From: Treponema sp. | GTDB taxonomy: Bacteria; Spirochaetota; Spirochaetia; Treponematales; Treponemataceae | Direction: 5' to 3' | NCBI GenBank assembly: GCA_016287815.1 | Contig: JAEEWW010000011.1 | Span: 1 to 44,783 of the forward strand | Length of the DNA: 44,783 nucleotides | In this document: positions 30,739 through 38,403 of the stretch, piece by piece | Numbering within the stretch: the first letter of the stretch is position 1 | Layout: each line of letters opens with the position of its first letter | Program-made: the position numbers and the translations under genes | The notes under the pieces: generated by a model | What the model saw: the letters and a program-made list of their open reading frames with translations, nothing else | The model's database searches: none | What the model was told of the DNA's origin: nothing

Positions 30739-32376
30739 ATGCGAATATATTCATTTTCCCCATTTGGTTATGAAGGTGCTTTAGTTTCAGTAGAAGTTGA
30801 TTTAAGGCGTGGGATTCCTGCCATTGATGTGATTGGTCTTGCCGATGGAGCAGTAAAAGAATCCAGAGAAAGGATGCGTTCTGCAATCTGTAATGCAGGT
30901 TTTGAATTTCCGCCCGAAAGGGTTTTAATCAGTCTTTCGCCTGCTGATTTAAAAAAAGAAGGTGCCGGGTTTGATCTTGCAATAGCCCTTGCTGTTTTGC
31001 AGGCAAAAAAGAATCTGGAAACTTCAGGCAGTGCACTAGGAAGGTCTTCTGTAAGCGCGGTAGAAAATTCACTTGAAAACGGTCAGGAAACTACAGTTCA
31101 ACCGGAAGACATTTCTGTTCTTGTTATGGGGGAGCTTGAACTTTGTGGAAATGTTCGTCCGGTACGCGCGGTTCATGCCGCTGTTGCAACTGCAATCAGT
31201 GCAGGAATAAATTATTGTATAGTTCCTTGTGAAAATTGTGCGGAAGCGCAGGAACTTGCAGGTAACGGCAATAAGCCTCTGCATGTTTTTGCCGCATCAA
31301 ATTTAGTACAGGCTTTTGCAGCTTTACAGGATTCTTCTTTATTTACAGTAGCTGCCAGACCGTCTTTAACAATTCAACAGAGCAGTCATAGAATGCAGGA
31401 AATTGACGGAGTTCTTTTTCCTGAAATTTCTGGTGAAGGTGAATATGCGGATATTAAAGGACAGACTTTTCTTGTTCGGGGGTTGCAGATTGCGGCTGCC
31501 GGCGGACATAATCTTTTGGCTTTTGGCGCTCCTGGCTGCGGTAAAACACTGGCGTTGCAGAAATTTGGTTTTCTTCTTCCTTTTTTAACCCCGGAAGAAT
31601 CCCGGCCTGTTAAACGTATTTATTCTATAGCCGGTTTTATAAGTCCTGAACATAATTCTATGCTTGCTCCGCCTTTTAGAATTCCTCACCAGACAGCCAC
31701 CATAGAAGGAATGTGCGGTGGAGGCCCCGGCTGTAAACCTGGAGAAATTTCACTTGCGCATAACGGTGTATTGTTTCTGGATGAAGCCGCAGAATTCCGA
31801 ACTTCGGTTTTGCAGATGCTAAGGGTTCCTCTTGAAAGTGGTTGTGTAACTTTGAGCAGGGCAGGGCGTTCAACGATTTATCCTGCCAATTTTCAGCTTA
31901 TCATGGCAACAAATCCATGCCCGTGCGGTAATTATGGTTCAGAAAATAAAGTATGCCTGTGCAGTACAAAATCTATTGAACAGTATTGGAAACATTTTTC
32001 CGGTCCTTTGCTGGATCGTGTTGATATACGTCTTCACATAGATTTTCCGGAAACAGACGAATGTGAAACTACAGAAAATCTTAGAAAAAAAATTGCACGG
32101 GCGGTAAAAGCCCAGCGTGAAAGGCAGAATAAAAAAAACAGCAGGCTCACCCCTGATGAAATAGAACGGTTTTGCCCGCTTGATAATAATTCAAGAAAAT
32201 TCCTGCAAAATGCATCGGTAAAATACGGTTTGTCACCGCGTGGAGTTGCTTCTTGCATAAAGCTTTCCAGAACTATTGCTGATCTTGAAGGTTCTTCAGA
32301 AATAACAGAAGAATTTGTTGCAGAAGCGGTTCAATATAGAAAAAAATCTGGCGGAATGGATTTCCTTTGTGAATAG
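30739..32376 (+). CDS. comM: ComM/YifB-family AAA+ ATPase (Mg-chelatase-like)
   Basis: This 545-residue protein starts MRIYSFSPFGYEGALVSVEV, an N-terminal Lon-protease-like fold, followed by GLADGAVKESRERMRSAI. The AAA+ module has Walker A FGAPGCGKT at about residues 261-270, Walker B VLFLDEAAEF, and the zinc-like Cys motif CPCGNYGSENKVCLC. In naturally competent bacteria ComM is a branch-migration helicase for integration of imported DNA. In non-competent species the role is open. It is about 40 residues longer than usual owing to an insert near residues 98-125. The start is ATG 30739 behind AGAGG; upstream in-frame sequence is non-conserved. Confidence 0.92.
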   Translation: MRIYSFSPFGYEGALVSVEVDLRRGIPAIDVIGLADGAVKESRERMRSAICNAGFEFPPERVLISLSPADLKKEGAGFDLAIALAVLQAKKNLETSGSALGRSSVSAVENSLENGQETTVQPEDISVLVMGELELCGNVRPVRAVHAAVATAISAGINYCIVPCENCAEAQELAGNGNKPLHVFAASNLVQAFAALQDSSLFTVAARPSLTIQQSSHRMQEIDGVLFPEISGEGEYADIKGQTFLVRGLQIAAAGGHNLLAFGAPGCGKTLALQKFGFLLPFLTPEESRPVKRIYSIAGFISPEHNSMLAPPFRIPHQTATIEGMCGGGPGCKPGEISLAHNGVLFLDEAAEFRTSVLQMLRVPLESGCVTLSRAGRSTIYPANFQLIMATNPCPCGNYGSENKVCLCSTKSIEQYWKHFSGPLLDRVDIRLHIDFPETDECETTENLRKKIARAVKAQRERQNKKNSRLTPDEIERFCPLDNNSRKFLQNASVKYGLSPRGVASCIKLSRTIADLEGSSEITEEFVAEAVQYRKKSGGMDFLCE

Positions 32377-32409
32377 AGTTGCTTTTTTATGAGAAACTTA
32401 AAATTTATC

Positions 32410-32438
32410 TTTACAAAATGTAGATACTTGTGTATATA
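32410..32438 (+). promoter_or_regulatory. Promoter of vapBC
   Basis: TTTACA (32410-32415), a 17-base spacer and TATATA (32433-32438). Confidence 0.5.
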
Positions 32439-32499
32439 CTGTAAGTGCAAAGACAATAAGATAAAGCTTCCTTTGAATAACTCCTGTCTTTACCTTTAT

Positions 32500-32518
32500 G
32501 AGTTTGCTTTGCAAACTC
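32500..32518 (+). promoter_or_regulatory. Palindrome before vapB, candidate autoregulatory operator
   Basis: GAGTTTGC (32500-32507) and GCAAACTC (32511-32518) with a TTT centre end 6 bases before the GGGAGG of vapB. VapBC complexes commonly repress their own operon through dyads near the promoter; as RNA it could also hinder ribosome access. Confidence 0.5.
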
Positions 32519-32535
32519 GTTTACGGGAGGTTTAT

Positions 32536-32766
32536 ATGATTTGTACTAAAGTGTTTACAAGTGGAAACAGCCAGGCTGTAAGGATTCCAAAAGAGTTTCA
32601 TATTGACTGCAAAGAATTATTCATTAAAAAGATTGGAACATCGATTGTTCTTATTCCTAAAGTTAAACCTTGGGAAAACTTGCAGAAAAGTTTTACTGAA
32701 TTTACCGATGATTTTATGTCAGATGGCAGAAATCAGCCTGAGCTGCAGCAGAGGGAAGCGTTTTAA
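32536..32766 (+). CDS. vapB: VapB-type antitoxin
   Basis: A 76-residue AbrB/SpoVT-like antitoxin. The N-terminal swapped-hairpin DNA-binding motif is visible as KVFTSGNSQAVRIPKEFHI, followed by LFIKKIGTSIVLIPK. The C-terminal acidic tail (WENLQKSFTEFTDDFM) would wrap the toxin. The start is ATG 32536 behind GGGAGG; a longer in-frame opening upstream crosses the promoter and palindrome and is rejected. It overlaps the toxin gene by one base (TAATG). Confidence 0.9.
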   Translation: MICTKVFTSGNSQAVRIPKEFHIDCKELFIKKIGTSIVLIPKVKPWENLQKSFTEFTDDFMSDGRNQPELQQREAF

Positions 32767-33173
32767 TGTATTTGTTAGATACCAATATTTGTATATTTCT
32801 CATAAAAAATAAGTTTCCGAATCTTACAAAGAAGGTTCTGAATTCAAGCTGCTCTGAGCTCGTTTTGTCTGCAATTTCTATTGCAGAAATGGAATATGGA
32901 GCCTGTAAAAGTCAGAATAGGGAAAAGAATCGCCAGGCTTTAATAGATTTCTGCATGGATTTTGGAAATATCATTGATTTTACAACCGAAGATACGGAAG
33001 CTTATGGTTTGCTTCGCTCATATCTTGAAAGTGAAGGAAAAGTAATCGGACCATACGATATGCAGATTGCAGCTCAGGCAATGACAAGAAATCTTACGGT
33101 TGTTACAAACAATTATGATGAATTCTCTAGAATCCCATGGATAAAAGTTGAAGACTGGACAAAGACGGCGTGA
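32766..33173 (+). CDS. vapC: VapC-type PIN-domain RNase toxin
   Basis: This 135-residue PIN-domain endoribonuclease has acidic active-site residues at LLDTNICIF (Asp5), SIAEMEYGA (Glu about 42), GPYDMQIAAQA (Asp about 98) and TNNYDEF (Asp about 116). Length is normal and the domain is intact, so the toxin should be active, cutting tRNA or rRNA as in characterised VapCs. The exact target is unknown. It is translated by coupling with vapB and followed by a small hairpin terminator, with tRNA-Leu just beyond. Confidence 0.93.
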   Translation: MYLLDTNICIFLIKNKFPNLTKKVLNSSCSELVLSAISIAEMEYGACKSQNREKNRQALIDFCMDFGNIIDFTTEDTEAYGLLRSYLESEGKVIGPYDMQIAAQAMTRNLTVVTNNYDEFSRIPWIKVEDWTKTA

Positions 33174-33190
33174 CTTTTGCGCTTAACGCC

Positions 33191-33212
33191 GCGCACATCC
33201 GTGTGCGCTTTT
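33191..33212 (+). terminator. Terminator of vapBC
   Basis: GCGCACA (33191-33197) pairs with TGTGCGC (33202-33208) around TCCG and is followed by four T. It is short but GC-rich. Confidence 0.65.
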
Positions 33213-33240
33213 CCTCGCACCTGCTCGGCGCGCCCTCCGT

Positions 33241-33254
33241 AGTTCAAGTCTCTT
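33241..33254 (+). repeat. Inverted 14-bp copy of the tRNA-Leu T-arm
   Basis: AGTTCAAGTCTCTT here is identical to 33338-33325 read on the minus strand inside the T-arm of tRNA-Leu. The copy is in opposite orientation to the gene and lies between vapC and the tRNA terminator. Confidence 0.6.
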
Positions 33255-33278
33255 AAGTAAGAAATATTAAATAGGCAT

Positions 33279-33307
33279 AAAAAAAAGCTGTCTTTTTCCA
33301 AGACAGC
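33279..33307 (-). terminator. Terminator of tRNA-Leu
   Basis: On the minus strand GCTGTCTT/AAGACAGC (33307-33300/33294-33287) is followed by eight T (33286-33279). Confidence 0.9.
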
Positions 33308-33316
33308 CATTATTTT

Positions 33317-33399
33317 TACCGGCGAAGAGACTTGAACTCTTACATCATTGCTGACAAAGGATTTTGAGTCCTTCGCGTCTACCATTCCGCCACGCCGGC
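33317..33399 (-). tRNA. tRNA-Leu (anticodon CAA)
   Basis: Class II tRNA on the minus strand with a long variable arm. Acceptor GCCGGCG pairs with CGCCGGT (one G-U). The anticodon stem is AAGGA/TCCTT with loop CTCAAAA, so anticodon CAA reads UUG. The variable arm is GTCAGCAATGATGT-like and the T arm carries GTTCAAGTC. CCA is not encoded. Confidence 0.94.
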
Positions 33400-33409
33400 G
33401 AGTTATTGC

Positions 33410-33438
33410 ACTATAGCAAAAGACAGAAACTTATGCAA
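33410..33438 (-). promoter_or_regulatory. Promoter of tRNA-Leu
   Basis: On the minus strand TTGCAT (33438-33433), a 17-base spacer and TATAGT (33415-33410), 10 bases before the tRNA. Confidence 0.7.
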
Positions 33439-33449
33439 GAGAGTTTATT

Positions 33450-34793
33450 CTAGAAAAGTCTGCGGCATTCCATGTAAAAGCGCTTTTCATCTGCTTCACC
33501 CATTGAAAAACTTTTTCGTGGTAATGGCCCGCGTCCGTTTATTGTTGCAAAGAAACTGTCTTTGGTAATCGGCGGCAAAAGCAGGGCAACAACATTGTCT
33601 TTTTTGCCAAGCGACAAAAGCTCATCTTCACCATGAATGTAGTCAATGGAAATTTCTGCGCCGCTTTTATTTTCTTCTTCAATAAATTTATCTAAAACCG
33701 GCTGCAGGTGGGCTACGGCAAGTTCATTTATTTTTGTTGAAAGCGTAAGGAATTTTGTTTTGCCGTCTTCTGTATATGCGAAGCCGAAATTTGCACCGCT
33801 GGAATTATCCTTTGCAGTTTTAGAAAGTTCTGCAAAATCTTTTTTTTCCGTAATTTTTCCGCCTAATTTTTCCGCCGCGAAAGAAATCAGTTTTTTTGCA
33901 TCTGCATTAAAAATTACTCTGTGAATCGGCTCAAAAGTCAGTCCGGAATCATACAGATTAACAATTTCTACCATTGCAAAACGTACCGGGCTTTTTTCAA
34001 TTTCTTCTTTGCTCTTGCCGTTTTTAAGCATTTCCTGTTTATAACCTTCCCAAACAGTTTTTGCCGTGGCAAGAGAATGGTTCCCGTCTCCGACTGCAAA
34101 AAGAAAAACAGAACCGTCCTTTTCGGTATTGTTTTCTGCAATAATGTTCAGACTTTTCTGAATTTCTGCAATTTCTTCTTCTGTATTTACAGCCCAGCCG
34201 GTAATGCTTCCGCCGTTCTGCATTAAATCTCCGCTGTATAAAGGAGCTTTTTCTATTTTTTTTACTTTTTCGCCTGCGGCTTCAACTAAAATGTGTTCAG
34301 GATCGTTTACCAGGAGCATGATATGCGGAAGTTCAAGAGGAGCTCCGTTTCTGATTTCTTTTCTTGGCGGGATGCGGTCAAGAATCGTTGCTTCTGTAGC
34401 ACGAACAAGAGCTTTGCTGAAAGGTTCCCATTCGTAGTTGTCAAGATTGATGCATGCTAAAAGCCCGTGCCTGCATCTGCCAAAGGCAGTTTTTCTTTCT
34501 ATATATATGAATTCTTTTTTTTCTGAATCAAAAATACCGTTGTCCAGATAATTTTTCATTGTAGAGCGAATTTTTGATATCCGTTCTTTTTTATCCGGAG
34601 AGTTTAAATAAATTTCAGGAAGAATAAGGTTTAATGTGGAAGGACTTTCCTTGCAGTTTTTTTCAACCTGACTCCAGTATTCCTGATTCTGTGTGTACTG
34701 GTCACAGGCAATAACTGCCCATTTTTTTGTTTCAATTTTTTTTGGTAATAAAACATCCGGCATCTGTAAGCCTAATTCTTCAAAACTTTTCAT
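33450..34793 (-). CDS. DUF1015 family protein
   Basis: This 447-residue protein matches DUF1015: WAVIACDQYTQNQEYWSQVE near the N-terminus, YIERKTAFGRCRHGLLACI, and the conserved FLFAVGDGNHSLATAKTVWE. Members are often found beside serine biosynthesis genes, but biochemical function is not settled and no such neighbours are present here. The start is ATG 34793 because the conserved MKSFEELGLQMPDVLLP begins there; a longer open frame to 34940 would overlap rpoN and is non-conserved. It is divergent from rpoN with only about 75 bases between starts. Confidence 0.85.
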   Translation of the reverse strand: MKSFEELGLQMPDVLLPKKIETKKWAVIACDQYTQNQEYWSQVEKNCKESPSTLNLILPEIYLNSPDKKERISKIRSTMKNYLDNGIFDSEKKEFIYIERKTAFGRCRHGLLACINLDNYEWEPFSKALVRATEATILDRIPPRKEIRNGAPLELPHIMLLVNDPEHILVEAAGEKVKKIEKAPLYSGDLMQNGGSITGWAVNTEEEIAEIQKSLNIIAENNTEKDGSVFLFAVGDGNHSLATAKTVWEGYKQEMLKNGKSKEEIEKSPVRFAMVEIVNLYDSGLTFEPIHRVIFNADAKKLISFAAEKLGGKITEKKDFAELSKTAKDNSSGANFGFAYTEDGKTKFLTLSTKINELAVAHLQPVLDKFIEEENKSGAEISIDYIHGEDELLSLGKKDNVVALLLPPITKDSFFATINGRGPLPRKSFSMGEADEKRFYMECRRLF

Positions 34794-34868
34794 GTCTAAA
34801 AATATACCAGTAAGTTTTTGTTTATGGAAGTGAAAAAAAATGAACCTTATGATATACTGTTTACGTTT

Positions 34869-36428
34869 ATGGCAGATTTCGGTTTTCAGCAGACACAACG
34901 GACAGTTCAGGTTCAGTCGCAAAAAATGAGCCAGCGGCAAATTTATTCGCTAAATTTGCTTTCTATGAACAGTCAGGATTTGAGGAATGAAATTTTTGCT
35001 GCGGTTGACAAAAATCCTGCCCTTGAGATTGTAAAAGATCCTTTTTCTGGAGTTTCCTCTGTAAAGGAAAAAACTTCCCTTTCTTCTGACTATGTGCATT
35101 TTGGAAAAGTTTCTGCTTCCGGTCAGGAAAAATCTGATAGTTTTCAGGAAGTTTTAGAAAGTCGTCCAGATGAACGAGAAAGTCTTCAGGAGCATCTGCT
35201 TTCGCAACTGAATGTTTCAAAAGTAACTGAAGACCAGTATGAACTTTCTAAAAAACTGATAGAAAATTTAAATTCTTCCGGTTTTCATACTTTAGCACCA
35301 CATTCTCTGCTTGATAAAAATAATCCAAAGCATACAACTGAATTATTGAATTTCTGTCTTGATCTGGTGCAGAATTTTGATCCGATAGGTACATGCTGTA
35401 CTGATATACAGGAAAGTCTTTTTATTCAGGCAAAAGACAGACTTGATGTTACTGATACATCCCTTTTTCTTCTGGACGGACATTTTGATTTTCTTTCTCC
35501 GCCGAGAGAAAATTCTATACTAAAAAGAATCCATGATTTTGTTCAGGAAAGAAAAAAACTTGTATTTGCAGATTCTGCATCTTCCGCAAAAAAAACAGAT
35601 TATCATCCTGAAAATTTTACTTTAGAGGATGTGAAAAAAGCCCTGGCTTTTATAAAAACTCTGGAACCTCAGCCTGCAAGGCAGTTTAACAGTGTTTCAA
35701 GCGCATATGTTGTGCCTGATGTTTATGTTACGAAAATTCCTCTGGATACGGATTTACGGGACTCTTCTGATGATGTTGTTTCCGGTAACGGGCATTGCAC
35801 TTTTAAAATCCGTGTTGCAGATAATATGATTCCTTCGGTAGCGGTTTCTTCTGAATATATAAGGGCTGCTGAGTCTTCGCAATTGAGTGGAAAGACGGAA
35901 GATAAGAAGTTTATCAATTCTTCGGTAAAAGCTGCAAATGTTTTTATAGAAGACCTTGAATTCCGTAATAAGACAATTGTAAGAGCTTGTGCTGCAATCG
36001 TTCGCTTTCAGCTTGATTTTTTTGAAAAAGGTCCTCAGTTTCTTTCACCGTTGCGACAGAAAGATATTGCGGAAGAAATTAAGGTGCATGAAGCAACAGT
36101 TTCCAGAATGGCGAACAGTAAGTTCATTCAATGTGAATGGGGCTTGTTTCCTATAAAATATTTCTTTTCTAATGCCGTAGGCGCTGCCAATTCTGCAAAA
36201 AAATCTGAGGCAGAAAATGAACACGGCGGTTCTGTTACAGGAGCTGTTTCTAAAGAATCAGTAAAGTATGAAATTGAAAAAATTGTCAATTCACAGCCGG
36301 CCGGAGCAAAAAAACTTTCTGACCAGAAGATTGTTGAACAGCTTGAAAAAATCGGTATAAAAATTGCGCGCCGCACGGTAGCAAAATACCGTTCCCAGCT
36401 TAATATTGAATCTTCATATTCCCGATAA
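34869..36428 (+). CDS. rpoN: RNA polymerase sigma-54 factor
   Basis: It directs polymerase to -24/-12 promoters that need AAA+ activators. Region I is visible at the N-terminus (QSQKMSQRQIYSLNLLSMNS, then LRNEIFAAVDKNPALE). The core-binding part has FDPIGTCCTDIQESL, the DNA-binding part has LRQKDIAEEIKVHEATVSRM, and the RpoN box ARRTVAKYR lies at about residues 500-508 of 519. Start ATG 34869 is chosen over an in-frame ATG at 34818 because MADFGFQQ leads straight into region I and a -10-like TATACT (34853-34858) falls inside the longer version. Clear -24/-12 promoters were not found in the window. Confidence 0.95.
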   Translation: MADFGFQQTQRTVQVQSQKMSQRQIYSLNLLSMNSQDLRNEIFAAVDKNPALEIVKDPFSGVSSVKEKTSLSSDYVHFGKVSASGQEKSDSFQEVLESRPDERESLQEHLLSQLNVSKVTEDQYELSKKLIENLNSSGFHTLAPHSLLDKNNPKHTTELLNFCLDLVQNFDPIGTCCTDIQESLFIQAKDRLDVTDTSLFLLDGHFDFLSPPRENSILKRIHDFVQERKKLVFADSASSAKKTDYHPENFTLEDVKKALAFIKTLEPQPARQFNSVSSAYVVPDVYVTKIPLDTDLRDSSDDVVSGNGHCTFKIRVADNMIPSVAVSSEYIRAAESSQLSGKTEDKKFINSSVKAANVFIEDLEFRNKTIVRACAAIVRFQLDFFEKGPQFLSPLRQKDIAEEIKVHEATVSRMANSKFIQCEWGLFPIKYFFSNAVGAANSAKKSEAENEHGGSVTGAVSKESVKYEIEKIVNSQPAGAKKLSDQKIVEQLEKIGIKIARRTVAKYRSQLNIESSYSR

Positions 36429-36536
36429 AAATCTCTGTAAATATTTTTTTCATTGTTTTCTTTTTTTTTGTTAAGTGTTTCTGCTTATTGGAAAAATGAG
36501 CACCCTGTAATTGTCTTTCCTGGTGTGACAAAAACT

Positions 36537-36565
36537 TTGCCTTTTCAGAATTTAGGGGTTATACT
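36537..36565 (+). promoter_or_regulatory. Promoter of the hibernation-factor gene
   Basis: TTGCCT (36537-36542), a 17-base spacer and TATACT (36560-36565). It leaves a leader of about 115 bases containing a tandem repeat. Confidence 0.6.
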
Positions 36566-36617
36566 TTTCTATAGGAAGAAGGCGAAAGTCTTCAATTACA
36601 AAATATAACATCCGCTG

Positions 36618-36661
36618 TTCGCGACGAAGTTTCTAGCTATTCGCAACGAAGTTTCCAGCGA
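36618..36661 (+). repeat. Two tandem 22-base repeats in the hibernation-factor leader
   Basis: Copies at 36618-36639 and 36640-36661 match at 19 of 22 bases (core ACGAAGTTTC, each beginning TTCGC). Each can form a TTCG/CGAA mini-hairpin, and flanking CGCTG/CAGCG (36613-36617/36656-36660) could close over both. They lie between promoter and AAGGAG. Confidence 0.7.
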
Positions 36662-36685
36662 CGCGGGGTTTATAAGGAGCTTAAT

Positions 36686-36976
36686 ATGACAAAGGACATT
36701 TCTGCAGTTGGGTTTGAGTTGGAAGAAAAACAGTCGGAAATGATTGACAAGAAACTTAAAAGAATTGAGTACGCAGATGACTTGATTGTTGATTTAACTT
36801 TGAAAGTTAAACACGATAAAGAATATTCTTTTGATTGTACCGTTCATTTTAGGTGGGGTTCACAGGCTCATGTAACTGGCAGCGACTTTGATTTTGCCGC
36901 CGCACTTAACAAGATGATGGATGTTCTTGATAACAAAATCAAGAAGGAAAAAGACAAAATTCAGGAAAAGAAATAA
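36686..36976 (+). CDS. raiA: Ribosome hibernation-promoting factor (short HPF/RaiA type)
   Basis: A 96-residue protein of the S30AE family that binds the 30S decoding region and stores ribosomes when growth slows. The N-terminal DISAVGFELEEKQSEMIDKK and central DLIVDLTLKVKH pattern, with a basic helical C-terminus (DNKIKKEKDKIQEKK), fit the short form without dimerisation tail. AAGGAG precedes the ATG. Position directly after rpoN is a recurrent arrangement in bacteria. Its own promoter and leader repeats suggest separate control. Confidence 0.88.
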   Translation: MTKDISAVGFELEEKQSEMIDKKLKRIEYADDLIVDLTLKVKHDKEYSFDCTVHFRWGSQAHVTGSDFDFAAALNKMMDVLDNKIKKEKDKIQEKK

Positions 36977-37058
36977 CCGCTGATTTTGCAGCCCGGATTT
37001 TCCATAAAGTCGCGAAAAAACGTCTGTCTGTAAATCGCTTGTAAAATTATAACTGAAG

Positions 37059-37093
37059 AAGGCACATTTGAGTTTTCATTTGTGCCTTTTTTT
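37059..37093 (+). terminator. Terminator between the hibernation factor and hprK
   Basis: AAGGCACA (37059-37066) pairs with TGTGCCTT (37081-37088), followed by T to 37093. Confidence 0.9.
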
Positions 37094-37094
37094 G

Positions 37095-37123
37095 TTGCGT
37101 AGAATGCGGTATATGTGTATAGT
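37095..37123 (+). promoter_or_regulatory. Promoter of the hprK operon, apparently leaderless
   Basis: TTGCGT (37095-37100), a 17-base spacer and TATAGT (37118-37123). The ATG chosen for hprK is at 37130, the expected +1 base itself. Confidence 0.7.
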
Positions 37124-37129
37124 ATAAAT

Positions 37130-38119
37130 ATGACTGAAAAAAAGTTTACAGTCCTTGACTTACTTGAACTTGACCTTCAGGGACATGATTCTCTTAATTT
37201 AAAATGTGTTTCTGGCAGACGGGGTTTAACACGCGCCCTTACGGTACCGGATGTAAATCGTCCCGGGCTTGCGCTTTCAGGATTTTATGAGGCGTTTGCT
37301 TTTCAGCGTGTTCAGGTATTTGGTCGCGGAGAAACAGCATATCTTAAAAAACTTCAGGAAGAAGGAAATTCTGAAATCATTCAAAAACTTTTTACTTATC
37401 AGATGCCTTGCTGTGTTTTTACACATAATCTGGAACCCACTCAGGAGTTTTTAAAAATTTCGGAAGAAGCAAATTGTCCTATTCTGCAGACGGATCTTGA
37501 ATCTTCAGATTTTTCTTCGCGTCTTCTGCGTGTTGCCTCGAACGTTTTTGCACCTAAAAAAACAATGCATGGCGTTTTGGTAGACGTTTATGGCCTTGGA
37601 ATTTTCCTTTCGGGGCATTCAGGTGTCGGAAAAAGTGAAGCCGCTCTGGAATTGGTTGAACGCGGACACCGGCTTGTTGCAGATGATATTGTTGAACTCC
37701 GCTGTGTTAATGGCAATACAATTCTTGGACAGGGTGCAAATACACAAATCAGTCACCACATGGAAATTCGCGGACTTGGTATTATAAATGTTTCTCAAAT
37801 GTATGGAATCGGCTCTATCAGAAATCAGAAAGAAGTTCAGCTGGTTGTAAACCTTGAAGAATGGGATTCAACTAAAATTTATGACCGAATCGGTACAGAA
37901 CAGAAATTTGTAGAGTTGTTTGGTGTAAAGGTTCCGTTAATTGAAATTCCTGTAAAGCCGGGTAGAAATCTGCCGATTATTCTTGAAGCAGCAGCTAAAA
38001 ATGAACGTTTAAAACGTATGGGTTATTATTCTGCAAAGGATTTTAATCAGAATATTTTAAAATGGATTGAAACTGGAGAAGCACAGGCCGTTTATTACGG
38101 TGGTGACGATTCTTACTGA
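37130..38119 (+). CDS. hprK: HPr kinase/phosphorylase
   Basis: It phosphorylates and dephosphorylates Ser46 of HPr in carbon regulation. At 329 residues it is close to the usual 310. The N-terminal domain contains RPGLALSGFYEAFAFQRVQV. Walker A is GHSGVGKSE at residues 162-170, followed by LVADDIVELR, and the HprK signature EIRGLGIINV with DR segments lies near 216-225. Start ATG 37130 is preferred over GTG 37115 because the promoter -10 lies between them. Then HPr follows 15 bases downstream, giving enzyme and substrate in one operon. No enzyme I or sugar-specific PTS gene is in the window. Confidence 0.95.
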   Translation: MTEKKFTVLDLLELDLQGHDSLNLKCVSGRRGLTRALTVPDVNRPGLALSGFYEAFAFQRVQVFGRGETAYLKKLQEEGNSEIIQKLFTYQMPCCVFTHNLEPTQEFLKISEEANCPILQTDLESSDFSSRLLRVASNVFAPKKTMHGVLVDVYGLGIFLSGHSGVGKSEAALELVERGHRLVADDIVELRCVNGNTILGQGANTQISHHMEIRGLGIINVSQMYGIGSIRNQKEVQLVVNLEEWDSTKIYDRIGTEQKFVELFGVKVPLIEIPVKPGRNLPIILEAAAKNERLKRMGYYSAKDFNQNILKWIETGEAQAVYYGGDDSY

Positions 38120-38134
38120 TAAAAGGAATGTTTT

Positions 38135-38401
38135 ATGGTAGAAAAATTACTTACGGTAAAAAACCGTGCAGGGATTCATGCTAGACCTGCAGCAATTATT
38201 GCGCAGACAGCAAATCGTTTTGAATGTGAAGTAAAACTTATAAAAGATGATGTTGAAGTAAATGCAAAATCAATTATGGGTGTTATTACAATGGCCGCCG
38301 GTTACAATACTGTGGTAAAGTTGCAGACTGATGGTGCTGATGAAAAAGAAGCTGCTTCTGCCTTGGCTGCGTTGTTTGAATCGAAATTTGAGGAAGAGTA
38401 A
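38135..38401 (+). CDS. ptsH: HPr phosphocarrier protein
   Basis: An 88-residue HPr. The PTS phosphorylation site His15 is in GIHARPAA, and the regulatory Ser46 is in NAKSIMGVITMAAG, exactly at the classical positions. Both sites being intact means it could act in PTS and in HprK-dependent regulation. With hprK adjacent and no enzyme I nearby, the regulatory role is the safer call. The lexA start lies 2 bases after its stop, so the two are linked. Confidence 0.96.
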   Translation: MVEKLLTVKNRAGIHARPAAIIAQTANRFECEVKLIKDDVEVNAKSIMGVITMAAGYNTVVKLQTDGADEKEAASALAALFESKFEEE

Positions 38402-38403
38402 TT

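Noticed and set aside
32389..32535. A longer vapB reading frame starting 49 codons earlier
   Set aside because: The extension spans the predicted promoter and palindrome and is not antitoxin-like. ATG 32536 has GGGAGG.
33241..33338. Integration att sites for a mobile element at tRNA-Leu
   Set aside because: The repeat is inverted and only 14 bp, and no integrase or phage gene is present.
34794..34940. A 49-codon N-terminal extension of the DUF1015 protein
   Set aside because: It would overlap rpoN and contains no conserved sequence. The family N-terminus begins at 34793.
34869..36428. Sigma-54 promoters (GG-N10-GC) in this window
   Set aside because: I scanned the intergenic gaps for TGGCAC...TTGC and found no convincing site.
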